A DNA stretch of 64,000 nucleotides. Origin: an uncultured Alphaproteobacteria bacterium (GTDB lineage Bacteria > Pseudomonadota > Alphaproteobacteria > RF32 > CAG-239). Shown here piece by piece: positions 43,978 to 51,916 of the stretch. Location: assembly GCA_910577205.1 (NCBI GenBank), contig CAJTMA010000010.1:1-64000 (forward strand), in the 5' to 3' direction. The notes beneath the pieces were generated by a model. It was not told where the DNA came from, did no database searches, and worked only from the letters and a program-made list of their open reading frames with translations. The number at the start of each line of letters is the position of its first letter. The stretch's first letter is position 1. The position numbers and the translations under genes are program-made.

Positions 43978-44106
43978 TTTTTATTTCTTTCACTTTGGTG
44001 TTTTTTAACCATTGAGGTTATGGTTACCGTAAATGTTTAAATTTTTCAAATAAACATCTCATAAAATGGTTGTTGTACCCAGTTGTTTATTATAAATTAT
44101 ATTATT

Positions 44107-44976
44107 ATGACGACAGATAAACAGAAAAATAAAGAGCAAGAAGAAAGAAAATATCTTAATTGTTTTCTTAAATCATCATGCGGACAACGCTGGTTGACTA
44201 AGAATAAAATTATTCATTCCTCACTTGAAAAAAGCGAAGAGCCTGATTTTTTGTTTGAAACAGTGAACGGAAAAAAAATAGGGCTTGAAATGACAAGGCT
44301 GATTGTCCCTAATGAGAATACGAAAGCAACGCAACAACTTATTACGGTAGGAAATCAAGCGAGGGCATATTTTAAACAAAAATATGGTTTTGATATCTCT
44401 CTTATTATTGATAAATACGATAAAAGAAAATGGAGCGGCAAGAGATCTGACTATATTGATGCCTGTTATCATCCGGGGTTTGCTGTTTTGCCTTCTGTCA
44501 AAGAGTTAAAAGATAAAATTATTAGGGCGCTTGATAATAATGTTGAACAACTGAAGAAAAGAGTCTTTATAGATGTTTGGATAGAAGTTGAAAGTGAACT
44601 ATTTAAGCTTACTGTAGAAGCTTGTGCCAATCCTTTTGTTGGGGATTATGTCACTTACGTAAATAACGTTCAGCGTTGCATAGAGAAGCCTTTTGAAGCA
44701 TTGCAAAACGAGATTAATAAAAAGAATCAAAAAATTATAAATTATATGAATAAATGTGATGAATGCTCCCTATTGGTCGTAATCCCTGATGTTAGGGAAG
44801 GGTGCTCATGCCATTTTAAGGGATTATCTTTGCAGTTTTTTAAAACAAAATTTAGTTCTGTTTTTCTTTACGATGCAGATTCTGATAAGTGTTTTTATCT
44901 TAAGAAATCGATATGTTGTCTTTTCAATTTAAGGCGCTTACTTGCCTGTTTGCGCAAGCTATACATCCACCTGTGA
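44107..44976 (+). CDS. Unknown protein with PD-(D/E)XK-like motif
   Basis: 289 residues from ATG 44107; a longer frame begins at TTG 44083. It is AT-rich and Lys/Ile/Asn-rich compared with the neighbours, and no ribosome site is visible. EEPDFLFETVNGKKIGLEMT (about residues 40-59) has the spacing of a PD-x(n)-E-x-T/K nuclease core, as in some restriction and defence proteins. Six Cys residues cluster at the C-terminus (KCDECS, GCSCHF, KSICCLF). Its different composition and its place beside a tRNA gene suggest horizontal acquisition. Nuclease activity is inference. Confidence 0.6.
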   Translation: MTTDKQKNKEQEERKYLNCFLKSSCGQRWLTKNKIIHSSLEKSEEPDFLFETVNGKKIGLEMTRLIVPNENTKATQQLITVGNQARAYFKQKYGFDISLIIDKYDKRKWSGKRSDYIDACYHPGFAVLPSVKELKDKIIRALDNNVEQLKKRVFIDVWIEVESELFKLTVEACANPFVGDYVTYVNNVQRCIEKPFEALQNEINKKNQKIINYMNKCDECSLLVVIPDVREGCSCHFKGLSLQFFKTKFSSVFLYDADSDKCFYLKKSICCLFNLRRLLACLRKLYIHL

Positions 44977-45023
44977 ACGGCAGGTTAAACCGGCACAGGC
45001 TACTTCAATCTGTTCAAACATCC

Positions 45024-45059
45024 AAATAAAAACCCCGCCGTAAAGGCAGGGGTTTTATT
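45024..45059 (-). terminator. Terminator of tRNA-Leu, probably bidirectional
   Basis: On the minus strand AAAACCCCTGCC, loop TTTAC, GGCGGGGTTTTTATTT starts right after the tRNA CCA end. The plus strand also gives a hairpin followed by TTTTATTT, so it can end the PD-(D/E)XK-like gene transcript too. Confidence 0.85.
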
Positions 45060-45146
45060 TGGTGCGCTAGGCCGGAATCGAACCGGCACGTCCTTGCGGA
45101 CAACAGATTTTAAGTCTGCAGCGTCTACCAGTTCCGCCACAAGCGC
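45060..45146 (-). tRNA. tRNA-Leu (anticodon UAA)
   Basis: The 87-base minus-strand sequence begins GCGCTTGTGGCGGAACTGGT and ends with an encoded CCA. The anticodon arm is CAGAC-TTAAAAT-CTG with anticodon TAA. A long variable arm (TTGTCCGCAAGGACG) identifies a class II tRNA, and the T arm reads GCCGGTTCGATTCCGGC. The acceptor stem pairs except for one U-U. It borders the accessory patch on its left. Confidence 0.96.
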
Positions 45147-45159
45147 ATCATCTGCAAAG

Positions 45160-45188
45160 TTTATACTCATAATTTTGCATAATTGCAA
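45160..45188 (-). promoter_or_regulatory. tRNA-Leu promoter
   Basis: On the minus strand TTGCAA (complement of 45183-45188) and TATAAA (complement of 45160-45165) with a 17-base spacer end 13 bases before the mature tRNA 5' end. Confidence 0.65.
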
Positions 45189-45399
45189 TATCTAATTTTT
45201 ATTTTTTTCATCATAAGTCTTCAGTTGGGGAGTGAAAACAGATAAAACTTGCCTGTTGGCAAAAAATATGCTTACCTGAGAGTTGTAATTAACAAAATTA
45301 CGCTTACATATTAACCGCCTGTCGGTATCTGGCGCTGCGGCAGTTGACAGCGTCACGGCATCGCCAAATTTCGGCAGGCCCTTTAGAGGACTATATTTC

Positions 45400-46107
45400 A
45401 TGAAAACTATTGATATCTCATGGCGTAGATACATTCTTCCCAATATCCACAACGAGGGATGGAAGTTTGTAGGCATTTTTGCTGCCGTTACCGCATTGTT
45501 AGCCATGATGTGGGAACCCTTAGGCTGGGTAGGTATTGCTTTAACAATCTGGTGTTTTTATTTCTTCCGCGATCCTGAGCGCGTTACCCCGGAAATCAAC
45601 GATGTTGTGGTTTCTCCGGCAGATGGTATTGTTCAGATGATTACAAAGGTTAAAGCGCCGGAAGAACTGGGTTTGGGTGATAAAAAATTTACCCGCGTCA
45701 GTGTTTTCATGAGCGTTTTTAATGTCCATGTCAACCGTGCTCCGGCTGAAGGCAAAATTACCAAAGCCGTATACGTCCCGGGTAAATTTTTCAATGCAAC
45801 ATTGGATAAAGCCAGCAAAGATAACGAACGTCAGCTTTTGGCAATGAAAACCAAAGGCGGTAAAGATATTGCCTTTGTGCAGATTGCCGGATTGGTTGCC
45901 CGCCGTATTTTGTGCGAAGCAACAGAAGGGCAAGAATATAAAGCAGGTGAGCGCTTTGGGATGATTCGCTTCGGATCTCGCCTGGATGTTTATCTGCCGG
46001 AAGGCGTTGAACCACAAGTTTGTTTAGGCCAGATTATGGTTGCCGGCGAGAGCATTATTGCCAATCTGAACAGCAATGCCCCGCAAATTAAAGGGGTAAT
46101 CAGATAA
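45400..46107 (+). CDS. psd: Phosphatidylserine decarboxylase, PSD-A type
   Basis: 235 residues. It converts phosphatidylserine to phosphatidylethanolamine at the inner membrane using a self-made pyruvoyl group. Two N-terminal hydrophobic helices (about residues 20-52) precede the catalytic part: [21 protein letters not shown] and the cleavage site FG192-S193-R. The short form with GSR is the PSD-A subtype. Ribosome site AGAGGA. It ends in TAATG, overlapping pssA by one base, so two successive steps of phospholipid synthesis are coupled. Confidence 0.95.
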   Translation: MKTIDISWRRYILPNIHNEGWKFVGIFAAVTALLAMMWEPLGWVGIALTIWCFYFFRDPERVTPEINDVVVSPADGIVQMITKVKAPEELGLGDKKFTRVSVFMSVFNVHVNRAPAEGKITKAVYVPGKFFNATLDKASKDNERQLLAMKTKGGKDIAFVQIAGLVARRILCEATEGQEYKAGERFGMIRFGSRLDVYLPEGVEPQVCLGQIMVAGESIIANLNSNAPQIKGVIR

Positions 46108-46895
46108 TGGAAAAAAAATCTGTAAAAACCCTGCCGCTTAAAAAGGCGTTTGGGGATCGTTTGCCATTCCGCAAAATAGCCCCGAATATCGTTACCATGT
46201 TAGCCCTTTGCGCCGGTGTAACTTCTATTCGTTACTCTGTGCAGGAAGATTGGGTAAAAGCTGTTATTTGTATCTTTCTGGCTGCGTTGTTTGACGGCTT
46301 GGACGGCCGGGTTGCCCGGATGTTGAAAGGGTCTACAAAATTCGGTGCTGAGCTTGATTCTTTGTCAGACTTCGTCAGCTTTGGTGTTGCCCCGGCAATC
46401 TTGATGTATCAGTGGACGTTGTTTGACCTGCCGAAATTCGGTTGGTTCTTCTGCTTGCTGTTTTCAATTGCCATGTCGATGCGTCTGGCTCGTTTTAATA
46501 CAATGCTGGATGATGAACCTCAACCGGAATATTGGCATCATTTCTTTGTTGGCGTTCCTGCGCCGGCTGCTGCTGCTTTGGCGATTATGCCGATAATGAT
46601 TTCGTTTGACTTTCCGGAATATGAAATCTTTCGCTCCAATATGTTTTGCAGCATTTTGATGTGCGTGGTTTCTTTCCTGATGGTCAGCCGGATCCCGACT
46701 ATTTCGACTAAGAAAATGCGTGTGCCGACTTATATGTTTATTCCCTTGATGTTAGTTGTCGCTTTGTTTGCCAGCTTTATTATGAGCCAGCCTTGGTTGA
46801 CATTGGGAATTTCAACATTATGTTATGCGCTTTCAATTCCTCTGGGCGTTTTATTCTTCCTGAAAGAAAAACACGACTTTGAGAAAAAAGCCTAA
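46107..46895 (+). CDS. pssA: CDP-diacylglycerol-serine O-phosphatidyltransferase
   Basis: 262 residues. An integral membrane enzyme making phosphatidylserine from CDP-diacylglycerol and serine. The CDP-alcohol phosphotransferase motif is complete: DGLDGRVAR followed by GAELDSLSD. About seven or eight hydrophobic helices are visible. It supplies the substrate of the upstream psd product. The N-terminal 25 residues are basic and cytosolic. The gene ends with a strong stem shared with the converging der operon. Confidence 0.95.
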   Translation: MEKKSVKTLPLKKAFGDRLPFRKIAPNIVTMLALCAGVTSIRYSVQEDWVKAVICIFLAALFDGLDGRVARMLKGSTKFGAELDSLSDFVSFGVAPAILMYQWTLFDLPKFGWFFCLLFSIAMSMRLARFNTMLDDEPQPEYWHHFFVGVPAPAAAALAIMPIMISFDFPEYEIFRSNMFCSILMCVVSFLMVSRIPTISTKKMRVPTYMFIPLMLVVALFASFIMSQPWLTLGISTLCYALSIPLGVLFFLKEKHDFEKKA

Positions 46896-46913
46896 CCGGA
46901 TAAGTTAAGCAAA

Positions 46914-46945
46914 ACACCCCCTGAAAATAATTTTTCAGGGGGTGT
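46914..46945. terminator. Long perfect hairpin between pssA and der
   Basis: Fourteen-base perfect arms ACACCCCCTGAAAA (46914-46927) and TTTTCAGGGGGTGT (46932-46945) with loop TAAT. The minus strand runs into TTTTGC; the plus strand has little T, so it is stronger for der. Confidence 0.8.
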
Positions 46946-46967
46946 CTCTATAGGGAAAAGAAATAAA

Positions 46968-48404
46968 TTATTCTTTCGGCTTGATTGTTTTGCGCAACGG
47001 ATTACGCCTCTCTTTTTTATCCGCATAAGGGTTGCCTGTTTTGCGAACATTAATCCGAATGGGAATACCGCCCAAATTAAAAGTTTCACGCAAGTTATTT
47101 GTCAGATAACGTAGATAAGAATCCGGCAGCCCTTCAGGATTGCTGGAGAACATATAAAATGCCGGCGGGCGTGTCTTAGCCTGCGTGATATAACGCAGCT
47201 TAATTCGGCGTTTGTTTTTGCCAAGCGGCGGCGGGCAGTTATCTTTAATATCTTCAAACCACTTATTCAGCGGCGCGGTCGGAATGCGCACGTTCCAACG
47301 GTCATAAACTTTGAAAACAGCGCTCATCAACTTGTCTAAGCCTTCTTTCTTTAAGGCTGAGATCGTCACTGTCGGCACGCCTTCAACTTGCGTTAAAGAT
47401 GTTTGCAGCTTGTCATTAAGCTTTTGTAATGCTTCTTGACGGTTGGCAATATCCCACTTATTAACTGCAATCACCAAGGCTCTGCCTTCGTCAATCACTT
47501 CGCGGGCAATAGTTAAATCTTGCTTGTCCAACACGGCATCTGCGTCCAAAACCAAAACCACGACTTGTGCCATATAAGCAGCGTGTTTGGTGCTGGCAGC
47601 AGACATCTTTTCCAAAGAATCTTCAATTCTTGATTGGCGGCGCAAGCCCGCCGTATCAACCAAATTAATTTTCCGACCTTTCCATTCCCATTCGCTGGTA
47701 ATGGCATCTCTGGTAACCCCTGCTTCCGGCCCGGTGAGCATCCGCTCATCATTGAGCAAAGCATTAACTAAGGTTGACTTTCCGACATTTGGGCGTCCGA
47801 CAATAGCCAGCTGAATGGGTTTGGCTTTAGCTTTTTCATCCAGAATAGCGTTAATTTCTTCTTCGCTTAAGCCATTAAAATCAACAAATTCTTCTACCGC
47901 TTTTTTGACCTTTTTATCATATGGCTTCAGAGCCTCATGTAAATCAAGCAATCCCAGCCCATGTTCGGCAGAGAATGGAATAGGTTCGCCTAATCCCAAA
48001 CGGTAAGCTTCATGTACGCTGTCTTCCTGCAATTTGCCTTCGCACTTGTTGGCAAGCAGAATAACTGGCTTGCCGCTCTGGCGTACCAAATCGGCAAAAT
48101 GTTCATCATATGGCTGTACACCGTCGCGGGCATCAAACAAAAACAGACAGACATCAGCTTCGTCAATTGCCCGTTTGGTCTGATTCCACATCCGTTTTTC
48201 TAAGTTGTCTTCATTCGAATATTCATAACCGGCGGTGTCAATCACGGCTAAGTCAAGATTTTGCAATTTTCCCTTGGCTTCTTTACGGTCACGTGTTACG
48301 CCCGGCTGGTCATGTACAATTGCCAGCTTCCGCCCGATGAGCCGGTTGAACAAAGTTGATTTTCCGACATTCGGACGACCGACAATGGCTATTTTTATAC
48401 TCAT
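46968..48404 (-). CDS. der: Ribosome-assembly GTPase Der (EngA)
   Basis: 478 residues with two tandem GTPase domains and a C-terminal KH-like domain. Domain 1: GRPNVGKST, DTAGYE, NKCE. Domain 2 (from about residue 200): GRPNVGKST, DTAGLR, NKWD. Der is needed for maturation of the large ribosomal subunit. The C-terminal end is basic (RKTGNPYADKKERRNP). It is the last gene of the yfgM-bamB-der run, 15 bases after bamB, the same order as in enterobacteria. Confidence 0.96.
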   Translation of the reverse strand: MSIKIAIVGRPNVGKSTLFNRLIGRKLAIVHDQPGVTRDRKEAKGKLQNLDLAVIDTAGYEYSNEDNLEKRMWNQTKRAIDEADVCLFLFDARDGVQPYDEHFADLVRQSGKPVILLANKCEGKLQEDSVHEAYRLGLGEPIPFSAEHGLGLLDLHEALKPYDKKVKKAVEEFVDFNGLSEEEINAILDEKAKAKPIQLAIVGRPNVGKSTLVNALLNDERMLTGPEAGVTRDAITSEWEWKGRKINLVDTAGLRRQSRIEDSLEKMSAASTKHAAYMAQVVVLVLDADAVLDKQDLTIAREVIDEGRALVIAVNKWDIANRQEALQKLNDKLQTSLTQVEGVPTVTISALKKEGLDKLMSAVFKVYDRWNVRIPTAPLNKWFEDIKDNCPPPLGKNKRRIKLRYITQAKTRPPAFYMFSSNPEGLPDSYLRYLTNNLRETFNLGGIPIRINVRKTGNPYADKKERRNPLRKTIKPKE

Positions 48405-48419
48405 TTAAGCTTCCTCATT

Positions 48420-49751
48420 TTACTTGTAAGCGACTAATTCTGCGTCGTTTGTGGTCAGCAGGGTAATGCCATCGGCAACCACCGGAGAAACTTCTACGCC
48501 GTCATCCAATGCTACAAAGCTCATGATGCGTCCGGTGTAAGGCGAAACCGCAAAAGCATAACCGCTGGAGGTCGCTACGAGCAGGCGGTTGTCTGCAAGA
48601 ACCGGTCCGGAAAGAAAGACACCGGTTTTGTCATCAGACGATGTTCCAAGAGGAATCTTGGTGCTCCAGACAATCTTTCCGGTTTCAGCTTCCATGGCCA
48701 ATAAATCGTTGTTGGTTGATAAGACGAACAACATTTTTCCGGCAACCCAAGGCTGGTTAGTGCTGCCGATATCCCGTTCCCAAATTCTTGTGCCGGTACG
48801 AACGTCAATCGCAACCAAAATGTCATTATGCCCTGCGGCAAAAACCATGTTTCCTGCGATAACCGGATTTGCTTTTATGGCATTGATATTCGCCAGTGAA
48901 TTTGTCCGGGCATGAGCAGCCAGCCAGTCAGACCATAAAGGCGAACCTGTCGACCCTTTGAATGCTCTTAACTCGCCGTTAGAAAATGCTGCGACAATCA
49001 AATCTTGCGCCGGATCGTAAGCCGGGCTGGCACCACCGACTAATGTTGTTTGTTCCATTGCCGACTTATAGCGCCACTCTTCTTCACCGCTGGCGGCATT
49101 AAGGGCAATCAGCGTATTGTCAATCGTTTGTATCAAAACTTTGTCATTGGCAACTGTCGGAGCAATTCTTATCGGCATTTCGGCATTATAGAACCAAATT
49201 TTTTTACCTGTTGTCATGTCCAAAGCAAATACGCCGCCAAACCCAGTCGTCGCATAAATTTTGCGTTTGTATTCCGCTAAGCCGACACCTTTAAGCGCCG
49301 TACTTTTGTCTTCTTTTACCAGTGGTTTTAAACGTTGCTTCCAGATTCTTTCGCCGCTGTCTAAACGATAAGCGCTGACTGTCGCGTCGGCATCAATGGC
49401 AAAAGCGACTTTGTAGGCGATAATCGGCTCGGAAATCAGAAAATCACGTCCGGAATTTCCTGTGCCGAAACTGCTTTCCCAAAAGCCTTTAAGCTGGCTT
49501 CCTGTTTGCAGGTGTTCCATCCTGTGTACGGAGTTGCCGCCGCTTTGCGACCAGCTTTTGTTTGTATGCGGGCGGGGCAAAACAACCTTAAACGCGCCGG
49601 GACGATAATCTGGACGGAGTTTTGTATCCGTATCCAATACAGAAATACGCTCGCCATCGAGCTTAATTTTATCTTCAGAAAACAACCCGCAAGAGGCCAC
49701 CAAAAGACAAGCTGCCGCTGTCGTTATTTTTACTGTCATTTTACCACGCAT
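48420..49751 (-). CDS. bamB: Outer membrane assembly lipoprotein BamB
   Basis: 443 residues from ATG 49751 behind GGAGAG; a TTG three bases earlier is less likely. The signal peptide ends in a lipobox (LLVASC, cut before Cys). The mature part is an eight-bladed beta-propeller with PQQ-type repeats (SGERIWKQRLKP, TGKKIWFYNAE, SGEEEWRYKSA, TGTRIWERDIG). BamB is an accessory of the BAM complex for outer-membrane protein insertion. The neighbours yfgM and der support the call. Confidence 0.92.
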   Translation of the reverse strand: MRGKMTVKITTAAACLLVASCGLFSEDKIKLDGERISVLDTDTKLRPDYRPGAFKVVLPRPHTNKSWSQSGGNSVHRMEHLQTGSQLKGFWESSFGTGNSGRDFLISEPIIAYKVAFAIDADATVSAYRLDSGERIWKQRLKPLVKEDKSTALKGVGLAEYKRKIYATTGFGGVFALDMTTGKKIWFYNAEMPIRIAPTVANDKVLIQTIDNTLIALNAASGEEEWRYKSAMEQTTLVGGASPAYDPAQDLIVAAFSNGELRAFKGSTGSPLWSDWLAAHARTNSLANINAIKANPVIAGNMVFAAGHNDILVAIDVRTGTRIWERDIGSTNQPWVAGKMLFVLSTNNDLLAMEAETGKIVWSTKIPLGTSSDDKTGVFLSGPVLADNRLLVATSSGYAFAVSPYTGRIMSFVALDDGVEVSPVVADGITLLTTNDAELVAYK

Positions 49752-49770
49752 CAAACTCTCCGTTGATTAA

Positions 49771-50457
49771 TTAATTGGCAGAATCCAAAACCGATAACAT
49801 ATCCTGAACCCGGAGCTTTAAGCCGTCACTGAGGTTCGGAGTATTCAAAATTTCACCATACAAAGCCTTTGCCTGCTCCATATTGCCGTCACGAATAGCC
49901 AGCATCGCGCTCATCTCGCGGGCAATGTTTGCCCAGCTGCCGTTTTCTTCCACCAGTGGGTTTAACAAAGCTTCGATTTCTTCTCGCGGCGCAGTGTCAA
50001 GCTTGTATGAAGCCAGCTTAACAGCGGTAACATCGCGCATTTTTTTGTTAATGTCCTGATTATTAATGATGCCTTCCAATATTGCGATAGCTTCTTCGTT
50101 TTTGCCCTGTTCGAATAAGATATTTGAGGTCTGGATTTGGGCAATATCTCCGTAAATACCGTCATTTGTTTCAGCAATTTGTTTTAAGACTTTCATACTT
50201 TCGTCAAAACGCCCCTGATTTTGCAGCGCCATGGCAACAGCATAAGTATCGGACCAGCTTTCAGCCCGTTTTGTCCGCCACGCTTTAAAAGTTTCAAAAC
50301 TAACCGCCACTGTCAGAATAGCCGCGATGGCAATGATAATTTGCAAACCATAAGTATCCCAAAGCTTTTTCATATTGTCATTATGGACATCGGCGCTGAC
50401 TTCTTTAAAAAAGTTTTCGGCCGCCTGCAAATCTTCTTGTGTGTCTTTCTTTTTCAT
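49771..50457 (-). CDS. YfgM-like single-pass TPR protein
   Basis: 228 residues. A cytosolic N-terminal 30 residues, one transmembrane helix (about 37-55, LQIIIAIAAILTVAVSF), then periplasmic TPR-like helices (GRFDESMKVLKQIAE, GKNEEAIAILEGIIN, EQAKALYGEIL). The topology and the position upstream of bamB match the YfgM family, which associates with the Sec translocon and periplasmic chaperones in Escherichia coli. It is the first gene of the operon. Ribosome site GAAGAGAG. Confidence 0.82.
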   Translation of the reverse strand: MKKKDTQEDLQAAENFFKEVSADVHNDNMKKLWDTYGLQIIIAIAAILTVAVSFETFKAWRTKRAESWSDTYAVAMALQNQGRFDESMKVLKQIAETNDGIYGDIAQIQTSNILFEQGKNEEAIAILEGIINNQDINKKMRDVTAVKLASYKLDTAPREEIEALLNPLVEENGSWANIAREMSAMLAIRDGNMEQAKALYGEILNTPNLSDGLKLRVQDMLSVLDSAN

Positions 50458-50501
50458 TTTGAGTCTCTCTTCCCCGGAGGTTAAAGTTAAAACTGTGTTT
50501 A

Positions 50502-50544
50502 TTTATACCCTAAACAGCATACAAGGCAATCGCATTATGCGATT
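50502..50544 (-). promoter_or_regulatory. Promoter of yfgM-bamB-der with overlapping palindrome
   Basis: On the minus strand TTGCCT (complement of 50524-50529) and TATAAA (complement of 50502-50507) have a 16-base spacer. A perfect 17-base palindrome AATCGCAT-T-ATGCGATT (50528-50544) abuts and partly covers the -35 box, a layout typical of an activator or repressor site. It could also be part of the terminator of the upstream gene, but no T tract follows. Confidence 0.5.
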
Positions 50545-50553
50545 CGCTGACAA

Positions 50554-51741
50554 CTATTTCTTGATGATTTCGTTAATCAGAAACTGTTTAACCCAGCGCA
50601 AAGCTTCAATGGGTTGTTTTTTGCCAAAGATTAATGTTCTGTCATCTGAGGTGATTGTCACAAAATAGCGTTCTGTCGCCGGATTAAACGAAACGTCCAC
50701 CGATTCGATGTCGTCTTTTAACACTTCATTGTTCTTGCGCGAGAACAGCATAAATTTATGAACAATAATCACTTTATGCGGCTTGATAACCACTTTGTCT
50801 TTGCGGAACAGAACCCAGACGGAAGCAATAATACCGATCGTGCCGATAACATATACGGCAATAACCAGCGGACTGTGTCCGGCATCTGTGCCAAACTCGT
50901 CAGATAAATTGGCGGCCAGAAGAAGGCTGCCGAAAATGAAGATGGCAATCCACGCCATGACATTATACGCATCCCAAATGATTTTACGCGCTTTTACGAC
51001 GGTCTTATCGCGTTTGCGCACCAGAGCCAAAGCTTCTGGCAGGGGAGCGCGGTCATCATATTTATTTTCAATAAGCCCCTCTGCTGCCAACTCGCGGATA
51101 GACTTGTCCAGGTCTTCCACTTTGCGGGTAGTCATGCCTTCGTCTGTCATAAGCAGGGCAGGCAGTCCCAAAGTGCGGGCATAATATTCCCAGATTTTGC
51201 GAATGTTTTTATCGCTGGTGCTGATATACAGCGGCGCGATTTTGTTGCGGTTTTTATGAAAAAGTTCAATAATATATTTGTTTTTGTTCATAAAGCCGAA
51301 CTGGAAAAATTCGATTCTGAAGCGCACGCCTTCATAATTCGCCAGTTTTTCTTTAAAGCTCTTCTTTTCGCCCAAGGCCGGCCGATGAATAATTTCAATA
51401 TTTTTGCCATCAAAGAAGATTTTTTTGTAGCGGATGTATGACATAATGAGGGTAATGATAATCCCCAGGCCGATGGTGATGATAACGCTGTCAAACAGCC
51501 ACGGGCTGATAAGCGGGTCAAAAGCAGCCAGTTCCTCAGGGCTGACAATATCTCCAAAAGCTTTTTGAGAGGGATTGAAGCCGTTAAACAGTTCATACAG
51601 GCCGAGAATAACCAGCACCGCGCCAAAAAATAATCCCGGATACAAAATGCTTAAAGAAATCCGGTCAGATTTTTTCGTCGGCAAATGTGCCAGTTTGAGT
51701 TCAAAACTGTGGCTGAAATGGTCAGGGGCGTTAAACTTCAT
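50554..51741 (-). CDS. Four-helix membrane protein of unknown function
   Basis: 395 residues from ATG 51741 (MKFNAPDHFSH), with AAAAGGA upstream. Hydrophobic helices lie at about residues 35-50 and 85-105, and a second pair at about 260-310. Between them is a soluble region (150-250), and a C-terminal cytosolic domain looks like a PH-type beta fold (KVVIKPHKVIIVHKF, DDIESVDVSFNPATERYFV). No catalytic motif is present. It is isolated between the yfgM operon and the GGDEF gene. Function unknown. Confidence 0.72.
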   Translation of the reverse strand: MKFNAPDHFSHSFELKLAHLPTKKSDRISLSILYPGLFFGAVLVILGLYELFNGFNPSQKAFGDIVSPEELAAFDPLISPWLFDSVIITIGLGIIITLIMSYIRYKKIFFDGKNIEIIHRPALGEKKSFKEKLANYEGVRFRIEFFQFGFMNKNKYIIELFHKNRNKIAPLYISTSDKNIRKIWEYYARTLGLPALLMTDEGMTTRKVEDLDKSIRELAAEGLIENKYDDRAPLPEALALVRKRDKTVVKARKIIWDAYNVMAWIAIFIFGSLLLAANLSDEFGTDAGHSPLVIAVYVIGTIGIIASVWVLFRKDKVVIKPHKVIIVHKFMLFSRKNNEVLKDDIESVDVSFNPATERYFVTITSDDRTLIFGKKQPIEALRWVKQFLINEIIKK

Positions 51742-51916
51742 TAAAATCAATCCTTTTGCTTATAATAATTAAGACTTCCCTATGCTACATTATTTTTTTT
51801 TAATAATCATCCTTTTTTTATATAATATTTCAAAAAATGCTTTCAAAGATTCAGTGTCTATTAACATTATATCGCTATGATTGGGAAAGATTTTTGTATT
51901 AAAGGGATATTGTCAA

